Of a stretch of DNA of 64,000 nt, positions 1 through 8,649 are shown piece after piece (within the stretch, counting starts at the first letter, position 1; every line of letters starts with the position of its first letter). The stretch covers positions 1,478,501 to 1,542,500 of the forward strand of contig WLWX01000001.1 of the NCBI GenBank assembly GCA_012103375.1. Direction: 5' to 3'. The notes under the pieces were generated by a model. That model was not told the DNA's origin and did no database searches. It saw only the letters and a program-made list of their open reading frames with translations. The stretch comes from Paracoccaceae bacterium (GTDB lineage: Bacteria > Pseudomonadota > Alphaproteobacteria > Rhodobacterales > Rhodobacteraceae). A program made the position numbers and the translations under genes.

Positions 1-302
1 GGGACAATCCCGACGGTTTTGACCCCGACCGCTGGACAACGGACGCCGGGCGGGCGTCGGCGCGGCAGGCGTATTTTCCGTTCTCGTCCGGGGCGCGGGT
101 CTGCCCGGGGGCCGGGTTTGCGATGGTGGAGGGGCCGCTGCTGCTGGCGCATCTGGTCGCCTATAGGTTGATCAGGCCTGTGCCCGATGCGGTGCCGGTT
201 CCTGTGGCGCATCTGACCGTTCGGGCGCGCGATGGCATCACCCTGCGATTCTCAAAACGCAGAGAATCACAAGCCCAGGCAGCAGAATCGCCGCAACAAT
301 AA
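1..302 (+). CDS. Cytochrome P450, C-terminal part (cut by window edge)
   Basis: An open frame from base 3 runs off the left edge of the window and stops with TAA at 300-302, giving about 99 residues. It contains FPFSSGARVCPG, which fits the P450 heme-binding signature FxxGxRxCxG, with the Cys as the axial heme ligand, preceded by the typical NPDGFDPDRW segment. The family uses heme-bound oxygen to hydroxylate substrates; the substrate-recognition part lies outside the window, so the substrate cannot be said. The tail after the heme loop (LLAHLVAYRL...TLRF) is the usual final helix and strand of the fold, followed by a short Gln/Ala-rich end. The family assignment is secure; the subfamily is unknown. 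Confidence 0.88.
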   Translation, partial: DNPDGFDPDRWTTDAGRASARQAYFPFSSGARVCPGAGFAMVEGPLLLAHLVAYRLIRPVPDAVPVPVAHLTVRARDGITLRFSKRRESQAQAAESPQQ

Positions 303-455
303 GGCCCATTTTGCCGGATTAGCCACGATTCCGCGTGTTGCGGAGCCTGAATAGGCGAAGAAAAGCGCATGATTACGTTGCGTCAAGCGGGCAAGCGATT
401 GTCGCCGCATTTCCTACAAAAGCCGGTATTAACAGATAGTTAACGATCTGGGTGA

Positions 456-489
456 GGTTCGATTTGTATCATCTTTACAACATCGAACC
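456..489. other. Short inverted repeat in the 303-574 gap
   Basis: GGTTCGAT at 456-463 and ATCGAACC at 482-489 form an 8-bp perfect inverted repeat separated by 18 bases, in an AT-richer stretch between the P450 end and a small ORF. It could be an operator or a weak terminator; there is no T-run. I see no gene in 303-574. Confidence 0.3.
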
Positions 490-574
490 ACCTGAAAGCG
501 TCAATAGGTGTTCGGCGATCGGCAGAAAGCCGCTAACAACCTGGGGTTGATTAATTTTAGGTGGTGGGATGACA

Positions 575-820
575 ATGACAAACGTAGCACAATACGCAGG
601 CACACAGGGACGCCCCGTCAGACGGTCGTTCCTGCGATTGGCGGTCCCTTCGATCCGTACCCAGAACGTGGCCATGTGTGAGCGGGAGTCAGAGTCCCTC
701 AGCGAAAGTCACATGAGAGCGTTGTTTGCGGATGAGCTGCGCAGGAAACCGTTGATGTCGCGCCTGAAGAATGTTGTGCGCGCACCGACTGAACCGACGA
801 AAGTGGTTCGGAACGGTTGA
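575..820 (+). CDS. Small hypothetical basic protein
   Basis: A frame of about 80 codons, rich in Arg and Ser, starting at ATG 569 or, better, ATG 575, which has AGGTGG nine bases upstream. It ends with TGA at 818-820. No signal peptide, membrane segment or known motif is visible. The ribosome-binding site and the absence of a competing good frame are the only support; it stands alone with about 300 gene-free bases downstream. I do not recognise the family and it may be a chance ORF. Confidence 0.32.
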   Translation: MTNVAQYAGTQGRPVRRSFLRLAVPSIRTQNVAMCERESESLSESHMRALFADELRRKPLMSRLKNVVRAPTEPTKVVRNG

Positions 821-1122
821 ATTAATAAACAATCATCCGAAAATGATGAAATTGTTGCGGATCAACCGCGGATCACCCAACAGATTTTTCTGGGGCAACC
901 CTTTGACCCGAATGACCTTTACATAGGTTAACGCGGTCTCAATACCGTCTATCGCAACAGATTTCCACAAACCCGGTCAGCAGAGTAAGCACCTCGAAAG
1001 AAGTAACCGCAACCAAACGGCTGTGAACACAGCGATCAGGTGCCAGTTGCAGGCATTGTTCGCGGATGGCCTGACCATCAAAACGTCCAAGCTGTCGTCG
1101 CTGCGCGGCAACTGACTTTGGA
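821..1122. other. Gene-free stretch
   Basis: About 300 bases between the small ORF and the end of the fumC operon. Frames on both strands are short or lack a plausible ribosome-binding site. I see no RNA gene, clear terminator or repeat in it. Confidence 0.5.
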
Positions 1123-1353
1123 TTACGGATCGCTGCCAGGCCGCTGATACCATTCAAGAACATGGATACGAAGCGCCGAGGCAAGCCCCTGATCGGGCGG
1201 GCGGGCGCTGTCGATCTGCGCCGCCAGCGTATTGACCGGCAGGCCCTGATCGGCGGCGATGTGGCGCAGGGCGTCCCAGAACTCATCCTCAAGCGAAACA
1301 CTCGTCCGGTGGCCGGCCAGCGTCAGTGATCGTTTGGCGGGCCGTCTGCTCAT
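1123..1353 (-). CDS. Ribbon-helix-helix domain protein
   Basis: 76 residues. The core SVSLEDEFWDALRHIAADQGLPVNTLAAQID has the strand-helix-helix layout of the RHH_4 family: a short strand (TSVSLEDE) that would insert in the DNA major groove as a dimer, followed by two helices. The basic N-terminus ([12 protein letters not shown]) is typical. It is the last gene of a three-gene operon: its ATG overlaps the stop of the DUF4169 gene by four bases (ATGA), as that gene does with fumC. Family members are often annotated as aryl-sulfate sulfotransferase, which has no support here. A DNA-binding or antitoxin-like regulatory role is inferred from the fold; the target is unknown. Confidence 0.8.
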   Translation of the reverse strand: MSRRPAKRSLTLAGHRTSVSLEDEFWDALRHIAADQGLPVNTLAAQIDSARPPDQGLASALRIHVLEWYQRPGSDP

Positions 1354-1523
1354 TCCGTTTTGTGACCGTCCAGGTTCCGTTTGCGCTTGACCGCTGCGAC
1401 GTGATCCAGCGCTTTTGCCGCGGCGCTGCGCCCGAATTTCACCGAATTCTCACCTGCCGAGGTCTTCGCCGCAACCTTCGCGCGGGCCTTGCGGAATTTG
1501 TTGAGGTTGACTGGCTGGCTCAT
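1350..1523 (-). CDS. DUF4169 family small protein
   Basis: 57 residues read from the minus strand: it starts [16 protein letters not shown] and continues through a Lys/Ala-rich helix to [12 protein letters not shown] and ends DGHKTE. The VNLNxFRK start, KFGR middle and LDGHK end match the DUF4169 pattern found in alphaproteobacteria downstream of fumC. It is highly basic and probably one long helix; no function is known. Its ATG overlaps the fumC stop (ATGA at 1523-1520) and its own stop overlaps the RHH gene start in the same way, so the three genes are very likely translationally coupled. Confidence 0.82.
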   Translation of the reverse strand: MSQPVNLNKFRKARAKVAAKTSAGENSVKFGRSAAAKALDHVAAVKRKRNLDGHKTE

Positions 1524-2914
1524 GCCTTGGGGCCGATCATCGCTTCGGGGCGGACCACGCGGTCGAAGGTCGCTTCATCGACGAACCCCAGGGCCACAGC
1601 CTCTTCCCGCAGCGTGGTGCCGTTCTTGTGGGCAGTTTTGGCGACCGTGGTGGCGTTGTCATAGCCAATCTCGGGCGCCAGCGCGGTCACCAGCATCAGC
1701 GATTCCCGCATCAGCTTGTCGATCCGGTCGGTATATGCACGGATACCGGCGGCGCAATTGTCCGTGAAGGCACTGGCCGCGTCGCCCAGAAGCTGCATGG
1801 ATTGCAATAGGTTATAGGCCATCATTGGCTTATAGACGTTCAGTTCAAAATGCCCCTGCGACCCGGCAAAACCCACGGCGGCATCATTGCCCATGACATG
1901 GGCGCACACCTGGGTCAGCGCCTCACACTGCGTCGGATTGACCTTGCCCGGCATGATCGAGCTTCCGGGCTCATTCTCGGGCAGCAACAGCTCATAGAGG
2001 CCGCAGCGAGGCCCGGAGCCCAACAGGCGAATATCATTGGCGATCTTGAACAGGCTGGCGGCCACAGTACGGCAGGCGCCCGACATTTCGACCATGGCGT
2101 CATGGGCGGCCAGCGCTTCGAATTTGTTGGGCGCGGTGACAAAGGGCAGGCCGGTGATTTCTGCCATATTCGCGGCCACGGTTTCGCTCCAGCCGGGGCG
2201 TGTGTTCAGCCCGGTGCCAACCGCCGTGCCACCCTGCGCGAGTTCATAGATGCGCGGCAACGCACCTTCGACGCGGGCGATCCCCATGGCAACCTGATGG
2301 GCATAGCCCGAAAATTCCTGAGCCAGCGTCATCGGCGTGGCATCCATGGTGTGAGTACGTCCGATTTTTATGATTCCATCGAATTCTGCGACCTTTTCTT
2401 CAAGCACCACATGAAGTTTTTTCAGCCCCGGCAGCAACACGTCCCGCGCGGTCATCGCGGTGGCAATGTGCATCGCAGTTGGAAAGGTGTCGTTTGAGGA
2501 CTGGCCCATGTTGCAGTGGTCATTTGGGTGCACCGGGGATTTGGACCCAATCTCTCCACCCAGAATCTCGATGGCGCGGTTCGCGATCACCTCATTGGCG
2601 TTCATATTTGATTGGGTGCCAGACCCGGTTTGCCAGACCACCAGCGGAAAGTGATCGTCCAGCTTGCCGGTAACCACCTCGGACGCGGCTTCGATCATCG
2701 CGTCGGCCAGTTTTGCGTCCAGCGCGCCCGCATCGCGGTTTGCCTGCGCACAGGCCTGTTTGATCACACCCAGGGCGCGCACGATGGCGGTCGGCTGACG
2801 CTCCCACCCGATGGGAAAGTTCATCAGGCTGCGCTGGGTCTGGGCGCCCCAGTATTTATCGCCCGGAACCTCTAGCGGGCCAAAACTGTCGGTTTCTGTG
2901 CGGGTATCAGTCAT
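1520..2914 (-). CDS. fumC: Class II fumarate hydratase
   Basis: 464 residues, the family's usual length. It catalyses the reversible hydration of fumarate to L-malate in the TCA cycle, as a cytosolic homotetramer without an iron-sulfur cluster. Visible landmarks: the substrate loop [10 protein letters not shown] near residue 95, the B-site segment [21 protein letters not shown] near 130-150, [10 protein letters not shown] with the catalytic-base His near 188, and the fumarase/aspartase signature [11 protein letters not shown] near 318 that carries the catalytic Ser. These separate it from aspartase and argininosuccinate lyase, and [11 protein letters not shown] with the overall match favours FumC. 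It heads the fumC-DUF4169-RHH operon. Its start faces the divergent TPR gene across a 100-base intergenic region. Confidence 0.95.
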   Translation of the reverse strand: MTDTRTETDSFGPLEVPGDKYWGAQTQRSLMNFPIGWERQPTAIVRALGVIKQACAQANRDAGALDAKLADAMIEAASEVVTGKLDDHFPLVVWQTGSGTQSNMNANEVIANRAIEILGGEIGSKSPVHPNDHCNMGQSSNDTFPTAMHIATAMTARDVLLPGLKKLHVVLEEKVAEFDGIIKIGRTHTMDATPMTLAQEFSGYAHQVAMGIARVEGALPRIYELAQGGTAVGTGLNTRPGWSETVAANMAEITGLPFVTAPNKFEALAAHDAMVEMSGACRTVAASLFKIANDIRLLGSGPRCGLYELLLPENEPGSSIMPGKVNPTQCEALTQVCAHVMGNDAAVGFAGSQGHFELNVYKPMMAYNLLQSMQLLGDAASAFTDNCAAGIRAYTDRIDKLMRESLMLVTALAPEIGYDNATTVAKTAHKNGTTLREEAVALGFVDEATFDRVVRPEAMIGPKA

Positions 2915-3014
2915 GGGATGCCTCGTCCGAAGATGGTTGGGGGATCAGTTACAACTGATGCGAACGGATTCCAATGTGATATGATCGTCGCGGGACAGAT
3001 AATGGAGCGCTGAT

Positions 3015-4640
3015 ATGGACGACTATTATGATCTTGGCGGGTACAGCCGGAAAATCCAGACATCCTCGGCCGAGGCGCAGATCTGGTTCGATCGCGGGCT
3101 GAACTGGACCTATGGCTATCACCATGAAGAGGCGGTGGTTTGTTTTGAAAAAGCACTGGCCGCAGACCCGGATTGTGCGATGGCGCGCTGGGGCATCGCC
3201 TATGGAATCGGGCCGAATTACAATCTTCAATGGGGCGATTTCACCGATGAAGAACGCGCGAACTGCATGGATCGTGGCCGCACTGTGCTGGCAGAGGCAC
3301 GGGCCACGGGGGCCGAGGCGCAGTTGATCGACGCCCTTCGGGCGCGATTTGCGGCCAAGGGGGTTCCGGGGCCCGAGGATTTCGGGCCGTACAATGATGC
3401 CTATGCAGAAGCGATGCGTGAAGTACACGGCGCAACCCCCGATGATATGGACATTATCACGCTGTTTGCCGAGGCGATGATGAACCGAACACCATGGCAG
3501 CTATGGGATCTGAAAACCGGAGCCGAAGCGGAAGGCGCTGATACTGCCGAGGCGGTGGCCGTCTTGGAAAACGCCTTCGCAAAGATACCCGGTGCGCGGG
3601 CGCATCCCGGATTGTTGCATATGCACATTCACCTGATGGAAATGTCCCCGACGCCCGAGGCAGCGCTGGTGTCAGGCGATGCGCTGATTGGGCTGGTTCC
3701 GGCGTCGGGGCATCTGATGCACATGGCCACCCATGTGGATGTTTTGTGCGGCGACTACCTCAGCACGATCCAGCGAAATCAAATTGCGACCCTGGCGGAC
3801 GCGCAATATTTCGAACGCGAAGGGAAAGAGCATTTTTACACGCTTTACGCGGCGCATAACATTCACTTCACCGTCTATGGTGCTATGTTGCTTGGACAAA
3901 AAGCGGTCGCGCTAAGCGCAGCGGAGGAATTGGCCGGGTTCATGTCGCGCGAAGTGGTCGCGATGATGCCCGAATTCGCCGAATCCTTCGTGCCGATGAA
4001 ACCGCATGTGCTGGTGCGCTTTGGCGATTGGGACGCGCTGAAGGCGCAAACGCTGCCGGAGGAACCGGACCTCTACCGGATGTCCACGGCGCTGGTACAC
4101 TATGGAAAATCAGTTGCCCATTCGGCGACGGGTGACGTTGCCGAGGCAGAGGCAGAGCGAGAGTTGTTTCGCACAGCGAAGGCTGCCGTGCCGGACGAAT
4201 GGATGCTGTTTAATAACAAAAGCAACGATATACTGACGATAGCGGAAGCGATGCTTGAAGGCGAACTTGCCTATCGAAAAGGCGCCTATGACGATGCCTT
4301 TAACCACCTGCGCCGCTCGGTTCACCTGTCCGACAACCTTGCTTATGACGAACCATGGGGTTGGATGCAGCCCGCGCGCCATGCGCTTGGCGCGCTACTG
4401 ATGGAACAGGGGCATCTGGACGAGGCTGAGGCGGTTTACCGCGCCGATCTGGGTTATGACGACACGTTGGCGCGCCCGCACCAGCACCCGGAAAACGTCT
4501 GGTCGCTGCATGGGTTGCATGAATGCCTGACGCGCAAGGGTAACAAGGTTGAGGCGGCGCTGATCAAACCGCGCCTCGACATCGTGGCGGCGCGTGCGGA
4601 TGTGCCGATCCGGGCGTCGTGTTTCTGCCGACGTTCCTAG
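3015..4640 (+). CDS. Tetratricopeptide-repeat protein
   Basis: 541 residues, cytosolic (no signal peptide). The N-terminal part, AQIWFDRGLNWTYGYHHEEAVVCFEKALAADPDCAMARWGIAY, is a clear TPR helix pair, and further repeats appear near residue 440 (GELAYRKGAYDDAFNHLRRSVHL) and residue 470 (ALLMEQGHLDEAEAVYRADL). These repeats form scaffolds for protein binding; the partner is unknown. The rare-looking C-terminus RASCFCRRS ends at a TAG made of target bases TA plus the first G of an inserted element. Removing the element gives TAA, so the protein is unchanged by the insertion. It is divergent from fumC and convergent with sspB. Confidence 0.85.
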   Translation: MDDYYDLGGYSRKIQTSSAEAQIWFDRGLNWTYGYHHEEAVVCFEKALAADPDCAMARWGIAYGIGPNYNLQWGDFTDEERANCMDRGRTVLAEARATGAEAQLIDALRARFAAKGVPGPEDFGPYNDAYAEAMREVHGATPDDMDIITLFAEAMMNRTPWQLWDLKTGAEAEGADTAEAVAVLENAFAKIPGARAHPGLLHMHIHLMEMSPTPEAALVSGDALIGLVPASGHLMHMATHVDVLCGDYLSTIQRNQIATLADAQYFEREGKEHFYTLYAAHNIHFTVYGAMLLGQKAVALSAAEELAGFMSREVVAMMPEFAESFVPMKPHVLVRFGDWDALKAQTLPEEPDLYRMSTALVHYGKSVAHSATGDVAEAEAERELFRTAKAAVPDEWMLFNNKSNDILTIAEAMLEGELAYRKGAYDDAFNHLRRSVHLSDNLAYDEPWGWMQPARHALGALLMEQGHLDEAEAVYRADLGYDDTLARPHQHPENVWSLHGLHECLTRKGNKVEAALIKPRLDIVAARADVPIRASCFCRRS

Positions 4641-4736
4641 GGTCAGGACCCATTAATCCGACACCGCTGGTTTGACAGATTTTCTGTCTGACAAGGACTA
4701 GGTCTGAAGGAATAGTGTTTCTATTTCAAAGACCTA

Positions 4737-5789
4737 AAGCGTTTCGTCTTGAACCTGAATCGCGAGGGATTCCCTTGAGACCTGATCTGTGATTCATCCT
4801 GTTTGGGAGGATGGATCATGTCAGCACCTTTGCCATCTGCGCTTCGGATACGGTTTCAGAGATACATTGAAGAAGGGTTGAGCGGGCGCGCGGCGGCGTT
4901 GCGGTTGAAGCTGTCGCCTGCCACAGGCGCGTGGTGGGCGCGTCAGGTGAGGATGAAGGGTCATGCGGAACCTGCCCGGCAGGGACCGCCGCGCGGCAAG
5001 GGAAAGCTGGCTCCGCATCGGGAATTCTTTGAGGAGTTGATCGCACAAGACCCTGACATCACGCTCTTTGAGTTGCGTAATGCGCTGGCCGATGCAGAGG
5101 GTGTGCGGGTGCATCACTCCTCCATCGCCAACCTTCTGTCCCGGCTCGGCTTCACGTACAAAAAAAGTCGCTGGTCGCAACCGAGCGCCGCCGCGCCAAG
5201 GTAAGGCAGCAACGGGCCGACTGGTTCAGATACCGCTCGCCAGCCATTGCGACCTTTCCTGAGCGCGTTGTCTTTATTGACGAAACCGCAGTGAAGACAA
5301 ACCTCACGCGCCTACGCGGCAGAGCCAAGCGCGGTAAGCGCCTGACGATGGATGCGCTCTTCGGAAGCTGGGGAACCCAAACCTTGATCGCGGGCCTGAC
5401 CCAAGGCGCGCTGATCGCACCTTGGGTCATCAAGGGAGCGATAGATGGCCCCGCCTTCGCGGCCTACATCCGCGAAGTGCTGGTCCCCGAGATCAACCCC
5501 GGCACTGTCGTCATTCTCGACAACCTGGCAACCCACCGGAATAAGGAGGCGACGCAGGCTTTACGCAATCACGGCTGCTGGTTCCTTTACCTGCCACCGT
5601 ACTCGCCCGACCTGAATCCCATCGAGCAGGCCTTCTCTAAACTGAAAGCCCATTTGCGACGGATCGGGGCCAGGTCCTTTACCCAGGTCTTCGAAGCAAT
5701 CGGAGCAATCTGCGATCTCTACGACCCAGTAGAATGCTGGAACTACTTTAAGGCCGCCGGATATGTCTCAGGTTAATGTCGAAACGCTT
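4737..5789 (+). mobile_element. IS630-family insertion sequence, copy 1
   Basis: 1053 bp between TA duplications at 4735-4736 and 5790-5791. Terminal inverted repeats start AAGCGTTTCG and match over about 19 of 22 bases. It carries one transposase in two frames. It is inserted inside the 262-bp MITE. Compared with copies 2 and 4 it differs by single bases, for example Trp instead of Arg in the orfA segment GAWWARQ and one base in the left end, so transposition is recent. Confidence 0.93.
4818..5776 (+). CDS. IS630-family transposase, made by -1 frameshift (copy 1)
   Basis: orfA starts at ATG 4818, with GGGAGG upstream, and encodes a helix-turn-helix region (SGRAAALRLKLSPATGAWWARQV) and a linker. 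At the heptamer AAAAAAA (5160-5166) a -1 shift joins it to the second frame, which reads KKSLVATERRRAKVRQQRADWF and then the catalytic domain: FIDETAVKTN (first Asp), VVILDNLATHRN (second Asp) and YSPDLNPIEQAFSKLK (Glu). This is the DDE arrangement of the IS630/Tc1-mariner group, which cuts and pastes at TA. Without the shift, orfA ends at 5204. Production by programmed frameshifting is inferred from the A7 run and the continuous family similarity across it. Confidence 0.9.
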
Positions 5790-5960
5790 TAGGACGATGT
5801 CAAGCTGGAAATCCGTCAAATCCGAAGGACGTCAAATCCGCTTCATCTCAGCGGTTTAAGCCGCTTGAAAAGTGAACCACACTTCCCCGCGCGTCCCAAA
5901 TCACTGATATTTCGCGGATTTGGCGCCAGCGGTGCCGGATTAATGGGTCCTGACCCTAAG

Positions 5961-6422
5961 CTATTTGCGGAAACTGTCCAGGCTGACGACTTCTCCGGCG
6001 GCATCGGGTTCGGCATCGGCGTCGTCGTTTGCCTCATCCGGTGTTTCTTCACCCGCTTCTGCGTCATCCTCGGTCGATTCAAAGCGCAACCCGAATTCGA
6101 CAGAGGGGTCCACGAAGGTGCGGATGGCGTCATAGGGGATGTAAAGCGGTTCGGGCTGATCGCCGAAGTTCAGTGTGACCGCAAAGCCTTCATCCGTCAC
6201 GTTCAGATTGTCGAACCAGTGCTGCATCACCACTGTCATTTCTTCCGGGAAGCGGTCGCTAAGCCAGTCCGCGATCTCCACATCCGGGTGCAGGGTGTCG
6301 AAGGTGATGAAGAAATGATGCTCTCCGGGAAGGCCGTTGGCCTCGATATCGGTCAGCACCTCCTGGATCAGGCCGCGCATGGCGCGGTGCATCAGGTTTC
6401 CATAATCAATCCGGCGGGTCAT
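5961..6422 (-). CDS. sspB: SspB-family ClpXP adaptor protein
   Basis: 153 residues. The first 110 form the SspB fold (IDYGNLMHRAMRGLIQEVL, FFITFDTLHPDVEIADWLSDRFPEEMTVVMQHWFDNL, FAVTLNFGDQPEPLYIPYDAIRTFVDPSVEFGLRF). A long acidic disordered linker (EDDAEAGEETPDEANDD...) leads to a conserved tail VVSLDSFRK. In SspB proteins the fold binds the ssrA degradation tag and the tail docks on ClpX, so this protein should deliver tmRNA-tagged substrates to ClpXP. The tmRNA gene is 2.2 kb away in this window. It converges on the TPR gene and its stop codon is five bases from the end of the MITE. Confidence 0.93.
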   Translation of the reverse strand: MTRRIDYGNLMHRAMRGLIQEVLTDIEANGLPGEHHFFITFDTLHPDVEIADWLSDRFPEEMTVVMQHWFDNLNVTDEGFAVTLNFGDQPEPLYIPYDAIRTFVDPSVEFGLRFESTEDDAEAGEETPDEANDDADAEPDAAGEVVSLDSFRK

Positions 6423-6501
6423 GGGCGCGCTTCTGTTTGGGCGTTTGTCAAAACCATAGTGGATTCGCAGGGGATGAAAAGTGGTCGCAGGCGCGCCGTC
6501 G

Positions 6502-7779
6502 TCATGCCAGCCCGATTGCGCCCAGCCCGGCCCCCAGCAACGCGGCCAGACCCAGCACGCTGGGCAACCCCCAGTGGCGACGCAGGATCAGATAGCCGGC
6601 CAGCAGCGCAAGGGTGACGGCAACCGGATCAAGGCTGGTCGGGTCCGGCGTCAGCAGGGTGGCCGGGCCAAGGGACGTCGCGCCGACGCTGGCAAAAAAC
6701 ACATGAACCGCGAACCAGATCGACAGGTTCAGGATCACTCCGACAACCGCGGCGGTAATTGCCCGCAGCGCGCCAGACAGGCGCGGGCGGGCGGCGATCC
6801 AGTCGATGTAGGGGGCACCTGCGAAAATCCACAGGAAGCAGGGCGCGAAGGTCATCCAGATTGTCACCAGTGCCGCCAGCAGCGCCAGCCCGATCCCGCC
6901 CTCGCGGTAACCGGCCAGAAACCCGACGAACTCGGTCACCAGGATCAGCGGGCCCGGAGTCGTCTCGGCCAGCCCCAGCCCGTACATCATTTCCGGCAGG
7001 GTCAGCCAGCCGAAATCGCCGACCACGGCTTGGGTCATGTAGGCGAGCACGGCGTAGGCGCCGCCGAATGTGACCACGGCCAGTTTGGAAAAGAACACCC
7101 CGATTTCGACCAACAACGTCGCGTCTAGCGCCCAGAGCAGCGCCAGCGGCGCGCCCCAGATGGCCAACCAGATGGAGACGGTCGCAAGAGTGTTCACCTT
7201 TGCGCGCGGCGGTGCCTCAGTCACCTCGCCACGCGCCGCCGCAAGACCCCAGAGGCCAGCGGCTATGACGATCAGCGGATAGGGCAGTTGGAAGACGGAA
7301 ATGCCGAGGAAGGCGAGGGCGGCGATGACCCAGTGATCCCAGCCGTTCAGCGCTTTCTTGGCGACACGCAGCAGCGCCTCGATCACGATCACCACGACGG
7401 TGGCCTGAACGCCGAGGAACAGTGCGGCAACGAAGGGAACCTGCCCGAACCACGCATAAATCGCGGCGAGCGCGGCAATGATGATCGCGCCGGGGATAAC
7501 GAACAGCCCGCCCGCGATCAGCCCGCCCGGCACGCCCCGCAACTTCCAGCCGACATAGGTGGCCAGTTGCATCGCCTCGGGCCCCGGCAGCAACATGCAG
7601 AATGACAGCGCATTGAGGTAATCCTTTTCGGACAGCCACTTGCGGGCTTCGACGAATTCCCGGTGCATCAATGCGATCTGCGCCGCCGGGCCGCCGAAAC
7701 TCAGCAGCCCGACGCGCAGGGATACGCGGGTCAGGTCAGCAATCGGAACCATCTCAGCCGCGCCCGCCGGGCCAGTCAT
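6502..7779 (-). CDS. chrA: Chromate efflux transporter
   Basis: 425 residues from ATG 7779. This start has GAGGAAGG just upstream and overlaps the preceding gene by 26 bases; ATG 7752 is a weaker alternative. It is a two-domain CHR protein: the first half holds LLSFGGPAAQIALMHREFV, the LPGPEAMQLATYVGWKLRG motif and several membrane helices, and the second half repeats the pattern (FGGAYAVLAYMTQAVV, AETTPGPLILVTEFVGFLAGYREGG). Members expel chromate from the cytoplasm using the membrane potential. It lies directly after a ChrB-type protein, the usual pairing. A longer reading frame extends upstream to 8112, but that part is antisense-like Arg/Pro/Cys-rich sequence and is not part of the protein. 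Confidence 0.9.
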   Translation of the reverse strand: MTGPAGAAEMVPIADLTRVSLRVGLLSFGGPAAQIALMHREFVEARKWLSEKDYLNALSFCMLLPGPEAMQLATYVGWKLRGVPGGLIAGGLFVIPGAIIIAALAAIYAWFGQVPFVAALFLGVQATVVVIVIEALLRVAKKALNGWDHWVIAALAFLGISVFQLPYPLIVIAAGLWGLAAARGEVTEAPPRAKVNTLATVSIWLAIWGAPLALLWALDATLLVEIGVFFSKLAVVTFGGAYAVLAYMTQAVVGDFGWLTLPEMMYGLGLAETTPGPLILVTEFVGFLAGYREGGIGLALLAALVTIWMTFAPCFLWIFAGAPYIDWIAARPRLSGALRAITAAVVGVILNLSIWFAVHVFFASVGATSLGPATLLTPDPTSLDPVAVTLALLAGYLILRRHWGLPSVLGLAALLGAGLGAIGLA

Positions 7780-8566
7780 GGCCTTCCTCATGCCCGTCGC
7801 GTGCCCAGCGGTAGAGCGCATCATAAAGCGCGAGTCCCGCCTCCAGCTGCGCCTGATCGTCCCGATACTGGCGCGACAGCCCGACCGACATGGCCAGCAG
7901 GCCAGCGGCGGCGGGGTGCAGGTCATGGCGGTTGGTGTCCGCGCCGCGCACCACGGTGCTGAGGCGGTCCAGCGCCTCGGTCCGCAAGCCGAAATCGTCG
8001 AGCATGGCGTCGAAGGTGCAGAGGTCGCCTCGGTGGCTGAAATGCACGTCTTCAATGTCGAACGGCGTTGCGCCCAGCCGATCGGCCACACCGGCGACCT
8101 GATCCGGGGCAACGAACAGGAACCGAGCGTTCCGGTCTACGAAGCGACGGATCAGCCACGGGCAGGCGATGCGGTCGATCTTGGGGCGGTGGCGCGTGAC
8201 CCAGAGCGTCGCACCATCGACAGGAGCGGGCAAGGCGGCAACCGGGATGCGCGGCGCGCCTTCGTGGTCACGCCAGCCAAACATGCCGCCGGCCAGATAC
8301 TCGCTGGCCAGCCCTTCGGCGCGCAGCCACGCGCAAACGCCCTGGGATAGCTTCAGGCCCTTTTGGCAGGAAATGACCGACGGACGCCCGTCCAGCAGGT
8401 CCAGCAGTCCCGGCAAGTCGGTATCCGGATGCCGGATTGAGCCGGGGATCAGATACGGGTCGTCCGCGAAATCGGGGTCAATGCAGACATCGACGATCAC
8501 CGGGCAATCCGGGGTGCCGATCAGGCGCAGAAGTTGCGGAACAGAAATTTCATTCGGGCCGGGCAT
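7754..8566 (-). CDS. Rhodanese-ChrB chromate resistance protein
   Basis: 270 residues. Residues 1-115 are a rhodanese-like domain (VDVCIDPDFADDPYLIPGSIRHPD, then the active-site loop ISCQKGLKLSQGVCAWLRAEG with its Cys). Residues 130-270 are the ChrB C-terminal domain (DRIACPWLIRRFVDRNARFLFVAPDQV, TPFDIEDVHFSHRGDLCTFDAML). In characterised systems ChrB controls or supports chromate export by ChrA. This protein lacks the N-terminal regulatory domain of classical ChrB and has a rhodanese instead, so direct transcriptional control of chrA is doubtful; a redox or sulfur-transfer role is possible. It is the first gene of a two-gene operon with chrA. Confidence 0.85.
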   Translation of the reverse strand: MPGPNEISVPQLLRLIGTPDCPVIVDVCIDPDFADDPYLIPGSIRHPDTDLPGLLDLLDGRPSVISCQKGLKLSQGVCAWLRAEGLASEYLAGGMFGWRDHEGAPRIPVAALPAPVDGATLWVTRHRPKIDRIACPWLIRRFVDRNARFLFVAPDQVAGVADRLGATPFDIEDVHFSHRGDLCTFDAMLDDFGLRTEALDRLSTVVRGADTNRHDLHPAAAGLLAMSVGLSRQYRDDQAQLEAGLALYDALYRWARDGHEEGHDWPGGRG

Positions 8567-8649
8567 GGGGCATCCTTTGGTTTGTCATGTCAGGATGCGA
8601 ACGTCGGGCCGTAGCCTCACGAGGCTGTCGCGCGCCCCATGGGGCATGA

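Larger units (their letters stand above)
4640..5956. mobile_element. 262-bp MITE interrupted by an IS630-family copy
   Basis: The ends are 31-bp inverted repeats with one mismatch: 4640-4670 begins GGGTCAGGACCCATTAATCC and 5926-5956 is its reverse complement. TA at 4638-4639 and at 5957-5958 is the probable target duplication. Taking out the IS630 copy and one TA leaves 262 bp with no coding frame, so it is a miniature, non-autonomous element that needs a transposase from elsewhere. It sits between the stop codons of the TPR gene and sspB, which were one base apart before insertion. Confidence 0.8.

Noticed and set aside
7780..8112. Upstream extension of the chrA reading frame to 8112
   Set aside because: It runs in another frame of the ChrB-type gene and is Arg/Cys/Pro-rich; ATG 7779 has a clear ribosome-binding site and family-typical start.
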